Source: JBEKYD01 sp052325345 | GTDB lineage: Bacteria > Acidobacteriota > Terriglobia > Bryobacterales > Bryobacteraceae | Length of the DNA: 20,692 nt | Assembly: GCA_052325345.1 (NCBI GenBank) | Contig: JBKQVG010000398.1 | Location: forward strand, 1 to 20,692 | Direction of reading: 5' to 3' | Shown: in pieces, positions 14,461 to 20,692 of the stretch | How positions within the stretch are numbered: the first letter of the stretch is position 1 | Layout of the letters: each line of letters begins with the position of its first letter | Notes under the pieces: generated by a model | The model's database searches: none | What the model saw: the letters and a program-made list of their open reading frames with translations, nothing else | What the model was told of the DNA's origin: nothing | Position numbers and translations under genes: made by a program

Positions 14461-14519
14461 TCTGCCGGCATAAGGCAGATGAATACCGGGGAAGCCGAAG
14501 GCCTCTAGCCTTCAGCTTC
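14461..14519. terminator. Two hairpins downstream of gap
   Basis: One hairpin pairs TCTGCC with GGCAGA (14461-14479). The second, 14491-14519, pairs GAAGC and GAAGGC with GCCTTC and GCTTC around CTCTA, with one bulged base on each side. They lie 40-100 bases beyond the gap stop and may terminate its transcript; no T-run follows on the minus strand, so efficiency is uncertain. The stem of the second shares the GCCGAAGGCCT string with the flgJ/fliS terminator. Confidence 0.5.
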
Positions 14520-14558
14520 ACCCAGTGCTCCGCGTACGCGCCGGCAGGCTGCCCGCCC

Positions 14559-15566
14559 TTACAGGCCCTTGGCAACCAGGAAAGCGATCAAATCCACGAC
14601 CCGCGTGGAATAGCCCCACTCGTTGTCGTACCAGGCTACTACCTTCACCAGGTTGCCATCCAACACCTTGGTCAAGAGGGAGTCGACGATCGAGCTGTTG
14701 GGGTTGTGCAGCATGTCCGTCGACACGACCGGGTCCGCGGTGTATCCCAAAATGCCTTTGAGAGGACCTTCGGAGGCCGCTTTCAGAGCGGCGTTGACCC
14801 CTTCGGTGGTCGTGGGCTTCTCCAGAATTGCGACAAAATCGACGACCGAGACGTCCGGAGTGGGCACGCGCATGGAGTACCCGTCCAGTTTCCCCTTCAA
14901 CTCCGGTAGCACCAGACCGATAGCCTTGGCGGCGCCGGTGGTGGTAGGAATCATATTGAGGGCGGCGGCACGGGCGCGGCGCAGGTCTTTGTGCGGGAAA
15001 TCCAGCACGTTCTGGTCGTTGGTGTAACTGTGGATGGTGGTCATCGAGCCCTTTTGCACGCCAAAGGCTTCATGTAAGACCTTCACCACCGGAGCCAAAC
15101 AGTTGGTTGTGCAGGAGGCATTGGAGATGATCTTGTGCTTGGCCGGATCGTAGGCCGCATCGTTCACACCCAACACGATGGTGACGTCTTCGTTCTTGGC
15201 CGGCGCGGAGATGATCACCTTCTTCACCGGACCGCGGAGGTGCTTGGAGGCCTCATGGGCGTCGGTGAATCTGCCGGTCGATTCCACCACCACTTGCGCG
15301 CCCACGCTGGCCCAATCGAGCTGGGCCGGGTCCTTGATGGCGAACACCTTGATTTTCTTGCCGCCCACCGAGATGGAATCGGCATCGCATGTCACTTCGG
15401 CATGTATTGTTCCGAGCACCGAGTCGTACTTGAGCAAGTGCGCCAGCGTTTTCGTATCGGTCAGATCGTTTACCGCGACAAATTCCACGTCACTCCGGTG
15501 CAAAGCCGCCCGGACGATGTTCCGGCCAATGCGGCCAAAGCCGTTGATACCCACTTTTACTGCCAT
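14559..15566 (-). CDS. gap: Glyceraldehyde-3-phosphate dehydrogenase, type I
   Basis: The enzyme oxidises glyceraldehyde 3-phosphate to 1,3-bisphosphoglycerate with NAD and phosphate in glycolysis. The 335 residues are full length. The Rossmann start VGINGFGRIGRNIVRAAL, the NDLTD segment around residue 34 (acidic, favouring NAD over NADP), the active site ISNASCTTNCLAPV with catalytic Cys152, and TTIHSYTNDQNVLD with His179 are present. The C-terminus has WYDNEWGYSTRVVDL. The ATG at 15566 was chosen over an open frame to 15614 because it begins the Rossmann strand and follows an AGGAGA ribosome-binding site 5 bases upstream. It stands alone, divergent from the TIGR03435 gene. No anomalies were seen. 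Confidence 0.97.
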   Translation of the reverse strand: MAVKVGINGFGRIGRNIVRAALHRSDVEFVAVNDLTDTKTLAHLLKYDSVLGTIHAEVTCDADSISVGGKKIKVFAIKDPAQLDWASVGAQVVVESTGRFTDAHEASKHLRGPVKKVIISAPAKNEDVTIVLGVNDAAYDPAKHKIISNASCTTNCLAPVVKVLHEAFGVQKGSMTTIHSYTNDQNVLDFPHKDLRRARAAALNMIPTTTGAAKAIGLVLPELKGKLDGYSMRVPTPDVSVVDFVAILEKPTTTEGVNAALKAASEGPLKGILGYTADPVVSTDMLHNPNSSIVDSLLTKVLDGNLVKVVAWYDNEWGYSTRVVDLIAFLVAKGL

Positions 15567-15760
15567 TTTGTCTCCTGTATTTACTGAGGATGGAATTAAC
15601 TCAAAGGATATCAAGCTGCGCTTCCGGCGGCAACCGGCAAGGGGGATTCATCGGTCTGAAATAGAAGGTCGAATAACCTCACGTTGTGGTGTTTCGGCCG
15701 TCTGATCCGGAAGGTTCTGTCCGGCGAAATGCGGTAGAGTTACCACAAGGGAGGATCGGA

Positions 15761-16699
15761 GTGCGACTGACAATTTTGGCGTGCGGCCTTGCGGCTCAGT
15801 CCTATCTGACTGTTTTCGGACAGAGTGCGGCCGGCCATCCGGCGTTTGATGTGGCCTCGATTAAGCCGGCGGCGGCGCAAACGCCGGGCCGCATGATGAT
15901 GGGATGCGGCGGCGGCCCCGGCACTCCCGACCCCGGCCGCCTGACCTGCACCAATGCCAATCTGAGCATGCTAATGACGCGCGCTTACGGAGTGCAAGGG
16001 TACCAGATCACCAGCCCCGATTGGTTCAATTCCGAGCATTTCGACATCACCGCCAAAATCCCGGCCGGCGCCACCAAGGAACAGTTCAACCTGATGCTGC
16101 AGAATCTGCTGGCGGAGCGGTTCCAGGTGAAGCTGCATCGGGAAACCAAGGAGCTGCCGATTTACGCACTGGTGGTGGGAAAAGGCGGGCCGAAGTTGAA
16201 GCCATCCGAGGAAGCTCCTCCGGCCGATGCGCCTAAAGAGGGACCGCCTGCGGACGGCGGACCTATGGGACCACCAAAACGCGGCCCCGACGGTTTCCCG
16301 CAGCTTCCCAGAGGAGGGCGGGGCATGATGATGATGATGCAGCCGGGGCGCCTCCGGCTGGCGGGCAGCCAGCAGACCACTTCCGACCTGGCGAATATTC
16401 TGAGCGGCCAATTGGGACGTCCGGTTCGCGATGAAACCGGCCTGAAGGGCAAGTATGATTTCACTCTCGACTTTGCCCCGGAACCCGGGCAAGGACCGAT
16501 GGGGGGAATGATGATGCCAATGCCTCCGCCGGGTGGCGGCACAATGTCTGGGGGCGGCCCGGCCAGCGATAGCCAGGAAGGGGGCCCGCCACTGATCACC
16601 GCCGTGCAGGAGCAGCTTGGCTTGAAGTTGGAATCGAAAAAAGGACCGGTGCAGATTCTGGTGATCGACCACGCGGAAAAGGCGCCGACGGAGAATTGA
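15761..16699 (+). CDS. Soli_TIGR03435 family secreted protein
   Basis: The 312-residue protein begins at a GTG 6 bases after a GGGAGGA site and has a signal peptide (VRLTILACGLAAQSYLTVFGQ). It then shows the family signature FDVASIKPA, a GRLTCTNANLSMLMTRAYGVQGYQITSPDW segment, FDITAKIPAGATKEQFNLMLQNLLAERFQVKLHRETKELPIYALVVGKGGPKLK, and near the C-terminus GRPVRDETGLKGKYDFTLDF and LGLKLESKKGPVQILVIDHAEKAP. The family is characteristic of Solibacter-type genomes, where many paralogues occur; its function is unknown. A Pro/Gly/Met-rich insert (about residues 178-220 and 246-275), with a run of five Met, splits the domain. Position next to gap gives no clue. The frame is open to 15686 but that extension lacks a start signal. 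Confidence 0.88.
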   Translation: MRLTILACGLAAQSYLTVFGQSAAGHPAFDVASIKPAAAQTPGRMMMGCGGGPGTPDPGRLTCTNANLSMLMTRAYGVQGYQITSPDWFNSEHFDITAKIPAGATKEQFNLMLQNLLAERFQVKLHRETKELPIYALVVGKGGPKLKPSEEAPPADAPKEGPPADGGPMGPPKRGPDGFPQLPRGGRGMMMMMQPGRLRLAGSQQTTSDLANILSGQLGRPVRDETGLKGKYDFTLDFAPEPGQGPMGGMMMPMPPPGGGTMSGGGPASDSQEGGPPLITAVQEQLGLKLESKKGPVQILVIDHAEKAPTEN

Positions 16700-16760
16700 C
16701 GGGCAAATTGAATCCCGCTCATCGGCGTCGATCGGCCGCGAATCAACGGTTCTGACAAGG

Positions 16761-17984
16761 TCACTTCCGCCGTCCCGGCGCGTTCAGGAAGGCGACCAGG
16801 TCGCCGATGTCGGTTGCCTCCAGAGTGGGCCAAGAAATGCCCATCTCTTCGACGCGGTCGATCATCCGGGGGCCATGCTTCCACAACGCGGCGGTAAACG
16901 AAACAGCCGTGTACGCGTCGCCGCCGGCCCTTAGCGGCGGCCCGAGTCGCGTGCCATCCGCCTCCGGCCCATGGCACTGCGCACAGCCGCGCACGCTGAA
17001 TACGCGCTCGCCGATGAGGGAAGACCCGGTCGGCTCGACGTATCGCAGACTGGCGAGAAATGCCGTCAGGTCGGCCATTTCGTCGCGCTGAAGCGTGGGC
17101 ATCGCAGTGCCGTGCTCGCGGCCCTGCCGCAACATGGCGGGCGCGTGATTCCACAGATCGCTCGCGAATGCGGCCGTGGAGAGCGGCAGATCGTGTTCCG
17201 GACCCAGCTCCGGACCCAGCTTGCCGCCGTTTCCCCGGACGGAATGGCACTGGATGCATCGGGCCTGGAACACCTTCCAGCCGGATTCGGCGCTGCCGGC
17301 GTTCTCGGATGCGCGTGCCTTTTGGCTCCCTTCGCCCACGTAGGCGACCAGATCGTTCATCTCGCCGCCCGTGAACTGCGGCCAATGCCCGAGCGCTTTC
17401 GAGATCGGACCGATCATCGACTGCGTATGGTTCCACATCGCGCGCATCCACTCGTTCGATCCGCCGGCCAGCGCCACCGCGGCCAGATCCGGCGCCGATT
17501 TGCCGCCTTCCGAGCGCACCGAATGGCACTCGACGCAGCCTTTTTCGCGGAACACGCGGCGGCCGGCCACCGGATCGCCCGGACGATCGACATTGCCCGC
17601 CCGGTAGAGGAAGGCGAGGATGTCGGCCATCTCTTCGGTATTCAACTGCGGGTAAGCCTTGCCGCTGCGTATCTGCCGGAACATTCCCGGAGCGTGGTTC
17701 CAAAGAACGGCTGCCAGCCAACCCATGGCCGGCATGCCGGGACGGGTGGCGGAAAGATCGGGAGCAATCCGCCCACCCGAGCCATTGACGGAATGACAAA
17801 CGGAGCACTGCTTCCGTCCATAAAACAGCACGGCGCCCCGCTCCGGAACGCCGACGACATAAAGAGCTCGCCGCGCACCCTCGGGCCGCCGCTCCCAGAT
17901 CAGTACGGTGATCAGGATGGCCGAAGCAATCACCGCCGCGGCGATCCAAAGCAGAAGCTGTTTGCGTCCACCCGGCATTGTCAT
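16761..17984 (-). CDS. Membrane-anchored four-haem c-type cytochrome with four tandem domains
   Basis: The 407-residue protein has one N-terminal membrane helix (LLLWIAAAVIASAILITVLIW), placing the rest in the periplasm. Four class I-type cytochrome c domains follow with haem motifs CSVCH (about 60), CVECH (150), CIQCH (243) and CAQCH (334), spaced 90-93 residues. All four copies share a second pattern, WNHAPGM, WNHTQSM, WNHAPAM and WKHGPRM, then P-x-L-x-x-x-EM-x-DL-x-AF/YL, so it arose by repeated duplication. The Met in the WNHxxxM segment is a candidate distal ligand. It likely carries electrons in respiration or to an oxidoreductase not seen here. Start choice is uncertain: ATG at 17984 or 17978, or GTG at 18005; no clear ribosome-binding site was found. 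It lies 111 bases downstream of the response regulator on the same strand. Confidence 0.88.
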   Translation of the reverse strand: MTMPGGRKQLLLWIAAAVIASAILITVLIWERRPEGARRALYVVGVPERGAVLFYGRKQCSVCHSVNGSGGRIAPDLSATRPGMPAMGWLAAVLWNHAPGMFRQIRSGKAYPQLNTEEMADILAFLYRAGNVDRPGDPVAGRRVFREKGCVECHSVRSEGGKSAPDLAAVALAGGSNEWMRAMWNHTQSMIGPISKALGHWPQFTGGEMNDLVAYVGEGSQKARASENAGSAESGWKVFQARCIQCHSVRGNGGKLGPELGPEHDLPLSTAAFASDLWNHAPAMLRQGREHGTAMPTLQRDEMADLTAFLASLRYVEPTGSSLIGERVFSVRGCAQCHGPEADGTRLGPPLRAGGDAYTAVSFTAALWKHGPRMIDRVEEMGISWPTLEATDIGDLVAFLNAPGRRK

Positions 17985-18067
17985 GCCCGGAAGGATGCAC
18001 GTCACACGCCATGCGCGAACTCGCCGCGTTTGTTCGGCCTGGCGCGCGGCGCCGCGTCGGGAAACGC

Positions 18068-18097
18068 GACGGCTGTACGATTCTCGTACACGCCGTC
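18068..18097. terminator. Hairpin at the end of the response-regulator gene
   Basis: The arms GACGGCTGTACGA (18068-18080) and TCGTACACGCCGTC (18084-18097) pair with one extra base, around a TTC loop. The stem starts inside the stop codon of the regulator gene. It could end or attenuate transcription into the cytochrome gene. On the minus strand only a weak T-run follows, so the function is uncertain. Confidence 0.45.
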
Positions 18098-19451
18098 AAC
18101 CCTGATACTGGCGTAACTTGCGATACAAGGTGTCGCGCGAGATGCCGAGCAGCGATGCGGCTTTGGTGCGGTTGCCTTCCGCCATTCGCAGAGCCTGCTG
18201 GATGGTCAGCCGCTCCATCTGCTCCATCGAAACCGGGGGATACATGGCCTGGAACGGGCCGGTCTCCCCGCCGCTGAGCAAAGGCCCCAGGTCTTTGTCG
18301 GTGATGGACTGCGGGTTGGCGGCGGACACCGCGGCGGCGCTTTCAATCAGGCTTTCGAGCTCGCGCACGTTGCCCGGAAACGGATACCGCAGCAGCAGCT
18401 CCAGGGCGCTTCGCGACAGGGAAATCTCGCGGCCGTACCGGCGCGAAAATCGCCCGGCGAAGTGCTGCGTCAGCACCAGGATGTCTTCCTGCCGCGCCCG
18501 CAACGGCGGCACCTGCAACACCACCGTCGCGATGCGGAAATACAGGTCTTCACGCAGCAGCGTACTTCGCAGCTCGTTCAGCGGGCGATTGGTGGCCGAG
18601 ACCACCCGCACATCGACATGCACCGCCTTGGTGCTGCCCACCGGACGCAGCTCGCCTTCCTGCAACACGCGCAGCAGCTTCACCTGGACATCCTGCTTGG
18701 GCATCTCGCCGATTTCGTCCAGAAAGACCGTGCCGCCGGAGGCCGCGGAAAAGATACCCGGCGCATCGGCGTAGGCTCCGGTGAAGGCGCCGCGGCGGAA
18801 GCCGAACAGTTCGCTTTCCACCAGTTCACGCGGCAAGGCGCCGCTATTGACGGCGACGAACGGCATCCGCGCGCGCGGGCTGGCCTGATGGATCGCGCGA
18901 GCCAGCATTTCCTTGCCGGTTCCCGTTTCGCCCACGATCAGGATCGCGGCATCGGTCGCCGCGGCCAGCCGGGCGCGCTCGAGCAGGCGCTCCATGGCCG
19001 CCGAAACGGAGACGATGTTCTCGAAACAGGCGTGGCGCTCGAGATGGCTTTCGAGCTGGGCGACCCGCTCCCGCAGCTCCATCACCTCCATCAGGCGGGC
19101 GATCTTCTTGCGCACCGCCTCGTAGTCGAACGGCTTGGTCAGATAATCTTCGGCGCCCTTCTTGATGGCTTCGATCGCGGTCTCGATGGTGCCGTAGCCG
19201 GTCATGATGACCACGGCGAGGTCGGGGGCGCGGCGGCGCAGCTCGACGGTCAGCGTCAGGCCGTCCATCAGCGGCATGATCAGATCGATCAGCGCGAGCG
19301 AAATGCGTGGATTGGCGGCCTGGATGGCAAGTGCTTCGGCTCCGGACTGCGCGACCTCGGCCTGATATCCTTCGCGCGAAAGAAACTCTCTCAGCGTCGC
19401 GGCGAGGCCCGCGTCGTCATCGACCACCAGAATGGCCGGACCGGACTTCAC
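18096..19451 (-). CDS. Sigma-54-dependent response regulator, NtrC family
   Basis: The 451-residue protein has a receiver domain (1-120: acidic pair DD at 11-12, phosphorylated Asp56 in LIDLIMP, Thr84, Lys106 in LTKPF), an AAA+ sigma-54 interaction domain (about 143-370: Walker A GETGTGK at 174-180, the sigma-54 loop GAFTGA at 221-226, Walker B TVFLDE at 241-246, and YPFPGNVREL), and a C-terminal Fis-type helix-turn-helix (about 418-451: AEGNRTKAASLLGISRDTLYRKL). All motifs needed for sigma-54 activation are present. It starts at a GTG overlapping the kinase stop (GTGA), so the pair is translationally coupled. The target promoters are not evident; I saw no clear sigma-54 site upstream of the cytochrome gene. 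Confidence 0.95.
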   Translation of the reverse strand: MKSGPAILVVDDDAGLAATLREFLSREGYQAEVAQSGAEALAIQAANPRISLALIDLIMPLMDGLTLTVELRRRAPDLAVVIMTGYGTIETAIEAIKKGAEDYLTKPFDYEAVRKKIARLMEVMELRERVAQLESHLERHACFENIVSVSAAMERLLERARLAAATDAAILIVGETGTGKEMLARAIHQASPRARMPFVAVNSGALPRELVESELFGFRRGAFTGAYADAPGIFSAASGGTVFLDEIGEMPKQDVQVKLLRVLQEGELRPVGSTKAVHVDVRVVSATNRPLNELRSTLLREDLYFRIATVVLQVPPLRARQEDILVLTQHFAGRFSRRYGREISLSRSALELLLRYPFPGNVRELESLIESAAAVSAANPQSITDKDLGPLLSGGETGPFQAMYPPVSMEQMERLTIQQALRMAEGNRTKAASLLGISRDTLYRKLRQYQG

Positions 19452-20692
19452 GATTTCGCCTCCGGCACGAGCGGCAATTCGATGTATGCCGCAGCGCCCT
19501 GCCCCGCTTCACTCTCGATGCGAATGGAGCCGCCATGTTCGACGACGAAGTTTTTGGCGATCGCGAGGCCCAGGCCGGTCCCTTTGCCCGGCTCTTTGGT
19601 GGTGAAGAACGGCTCAAACACGCGAGCCAGGTTGGCCTGGCCGATGCCCGGGCCGTTGTCGCGCACCGCAACCTCGATCGAGCCCGCGCCAATCGGGCGG
19701 CAAGTCATACGAATCTGTCCGCCCACGGGAATCGCGTCGAGCGCATTGCTCAGCAGGATCAAGAGAACCGTTTCGAGCAGATTGCGATCGGCGAAGACCT
19801 GTAACCCCCTGGCTCCCGACGTTTCCGTAACGAGGGTGGCGCGCCTGGTCTGAATCACCGGCTGAAAGAACCCGGCGACGGATTCCACGGTCGCGGCGAC
19901 GTCCTGGTTTTGTTTGTCCACCGGCCCCATGCGGGCGAAGTCCAGGAGCCGCTGCACAAAATGCCGGCAAAACTTCAGGCCTTCTTCAAGCTGCGTCAGA
20001 TCGCGGTCGCCGCCGGCGCGCTCGCGCATGAGCTGGACCCGCAGCAGCAGCGCCGCCAGGGGAGTATTCAAATGATGCGCCGTGCCCGCCGCCATTTTTC
20101 CCATGCTGGTGAGCTTTTCCAGCTCGAGCATGGCATCGCGCCAGCGAACGCGATCGCGGATATCGGAGGTTGCTTCGAGGAAATGCACCGGCCGGTCGGG
20201 CTCCCGAAACGAGCGCAGACTGAGTTCGACCGGAAACGCCGCGTCGCTCCGGTCGAGCCGCGTGGTTTCGACATTCTGCACGGTTTCGCCAGCCTCAACC
20301 CGGCTCATCAGGTCTCGCAGCTCGGCCATCGCGGGTGGCGGCACGGTGGGCAGCGTCCGCCCGCAGACCTCCGCCTTGGCGTAGCCATACATGCGCTCGG
20401 CCGAGGCGTTCCACTCGGCAACCCGCAGCTCTTTGTCGAAAAGGATCACGCCTCCCGGAAAATCCTCGAGCAGCCCCCGATACCGTTCACGCGAGCGGCG
20501 CAGCTCCTCTTCGCCGATGCGCCTTTGACGGAGCACAAACCAAGCCGCCCAAAACGCCAGCACCAGCGAGGACGCCACGCCGCGCGTGATGTACAGATAA
20601 TGCAGCGTCAGGTAATTGGCATCGCGAAAGAAGCGGTTCTCGACCAGTTCCCACGCCGCGAACACCACCGACACGATGGTGATGCTCGATAG
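19448..20692 (-). CDS. PAS-containing sensor histidine kinase, 5' end outside window
   Basis: The visible part is 414 codons; the frame is open to the window edge and enters a hydrophobic stretch, so the start lies beyond it (a GTG at 20674 is a possible internal start). Two membrane helices at the N-terminus (around SVVFAAWEL and VASSLVLAFWAAWFV) leave a short periplasmic loop. A PAS domain follows (about residues 63-170 from GTG 20674: FDKELRVAEWNASAERMYGYAKAEV). The dimerisation domain has GKMAAGTAHHLNTPLA with the likely phospho-His at residue 200, where the usual acidic residue next to it is His. The ATPase domain has SNALDAI, RDNGPGIG, FEPFFTTKEPGKGTGLGLAI. It phosphorylates the downstream response regulator. 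A small loop suggests cytoplasmic or membrane sensing. Confidence 0.94.
   Translation of the reverse strand, partial: LSSITIVSVVFAAWELVENRFFRDANYLTLHYLYITRGVASSLVLAFWAAWFVLRQRRIGEEELRRSRERYRGLLEDFPGGVILFDKELRVAEWNASAERMYGYAKAEVCGRTLPTVPPPAMAELRDLMSRVEAGETVQNVETTRLDRSDAAFPVELSLRSFREPDRPVHFLEATSDIRDRVRWRDAMLELEKLTSMGKMAAGTAHHLNTPLAALLLRVQLMRERAGGDRDLTQLEEGLKFCRHFVQRLLDFARMGPVDKQNQDVAATVESVAGFFQPVIQTRRATLVTETSGARGLQVFADRNLLETVLLILLSNALDAIPVGGQIRMTCRPIGAGSIEVAVRDNGPGIGQANLARVFEPFFTTKEPGKGTGLGLAIAKNFVVEHGGSIRIESEAGQGAAAYIELPLVPEAKS

Noticed and set aside
16162..18099. A 645-codon minus-strand frame covering the cytochrome and part of the TIGR03435 gene
   Set aside because: It is out of frame with the four-haem protein, and the part over 16162-16699 is antisense to the TIGR03435 gene. 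The product has no recognisable domain.

Overview
The window looks like chromosomal DNA of an Acidobacteriota member, most probably of the Solibacter/Bryobacter type. This rests on a GC-rich sequence that carries three families typical of or expanded in that group: a Soli_TIGR03435 protein, a secreted VWFA-related Acidobacterial domain protein (TIGR03436), and a large Oar-like TonB-dependent receptor with an N-terminal carboxypeptidase-regulatory-like domain. The assignment is by inference from gene families, not from a marker gene.

Layout. (1) 1-258: a piece of a penicillin acylase (S45) gene on the minus strand, cut off abruptly where a flgG lacking its first codons begins on the plus strand. 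(2) 258-4054: a tightly packed flagellar rod/ring operon flgG-flgA-flgH-flgI-flgJ with overlapping or nearly touching genes, closed by a strong bidirectional hairpin. (3) 4166-4932: a convergent flaG-like/fliS pair preceded by a sigma-28-like promoter, then a divergent secreted lytic transglycosylase (5002-5751) and a small hypothetical gene. (4) 6273-7633: a PilZ protein and a GNAT/DUF1778 (TacT/TacA-type) toxin-antitoxin pair with a clear sigma-70-type promoter. (5) 7732-13649: a 30-bp inverted repeat, the VWFA-related protein, a pair of inverted hairpins with compensatory changes, and the TonB-dependent receptor. (6) 13795-14386: a DUF433/DUF5615 toxin-antitoxin module whose toxin is frameshifted. 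(7) 14559-16699: GAPDH and, divergently, a TIGR03435 protein. (8) 16761-20692: a four-haem cytochrome c made of four tandem copies of one domain, a sigma-54-dependent response regulator, and its histidine kinase, which runs off the window end.

How they work together. The flagellar genes supply rod, P-ring and L-ring parts, with FliS and FlaG for the filament. The PilZ protein could link c-di-GMP to motility, but only by proximity. The kinase/regulator pair is translationally coupled and lies just upstream of the cytochrome gene on the same strand, so control of the cytochrome is possible but unproven.

No tRNA, rRNA, CRISPR array or intact insertion sequence was seen. No stretch longer than about 300 bases lacks a gene. 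The most noteworthy points are the chimeric-looking junction near 250, the paired covarying hairpins at 9984-10073, the tetra-repeat cytochrome, the TonB receptor with a glycine-rich stretch where a plug would be expected, the frameshifted toxin, FlgH without a lipobox cysteine, and a kinase with His-His instead of His-Glu/Asp at its phosphorylation site.
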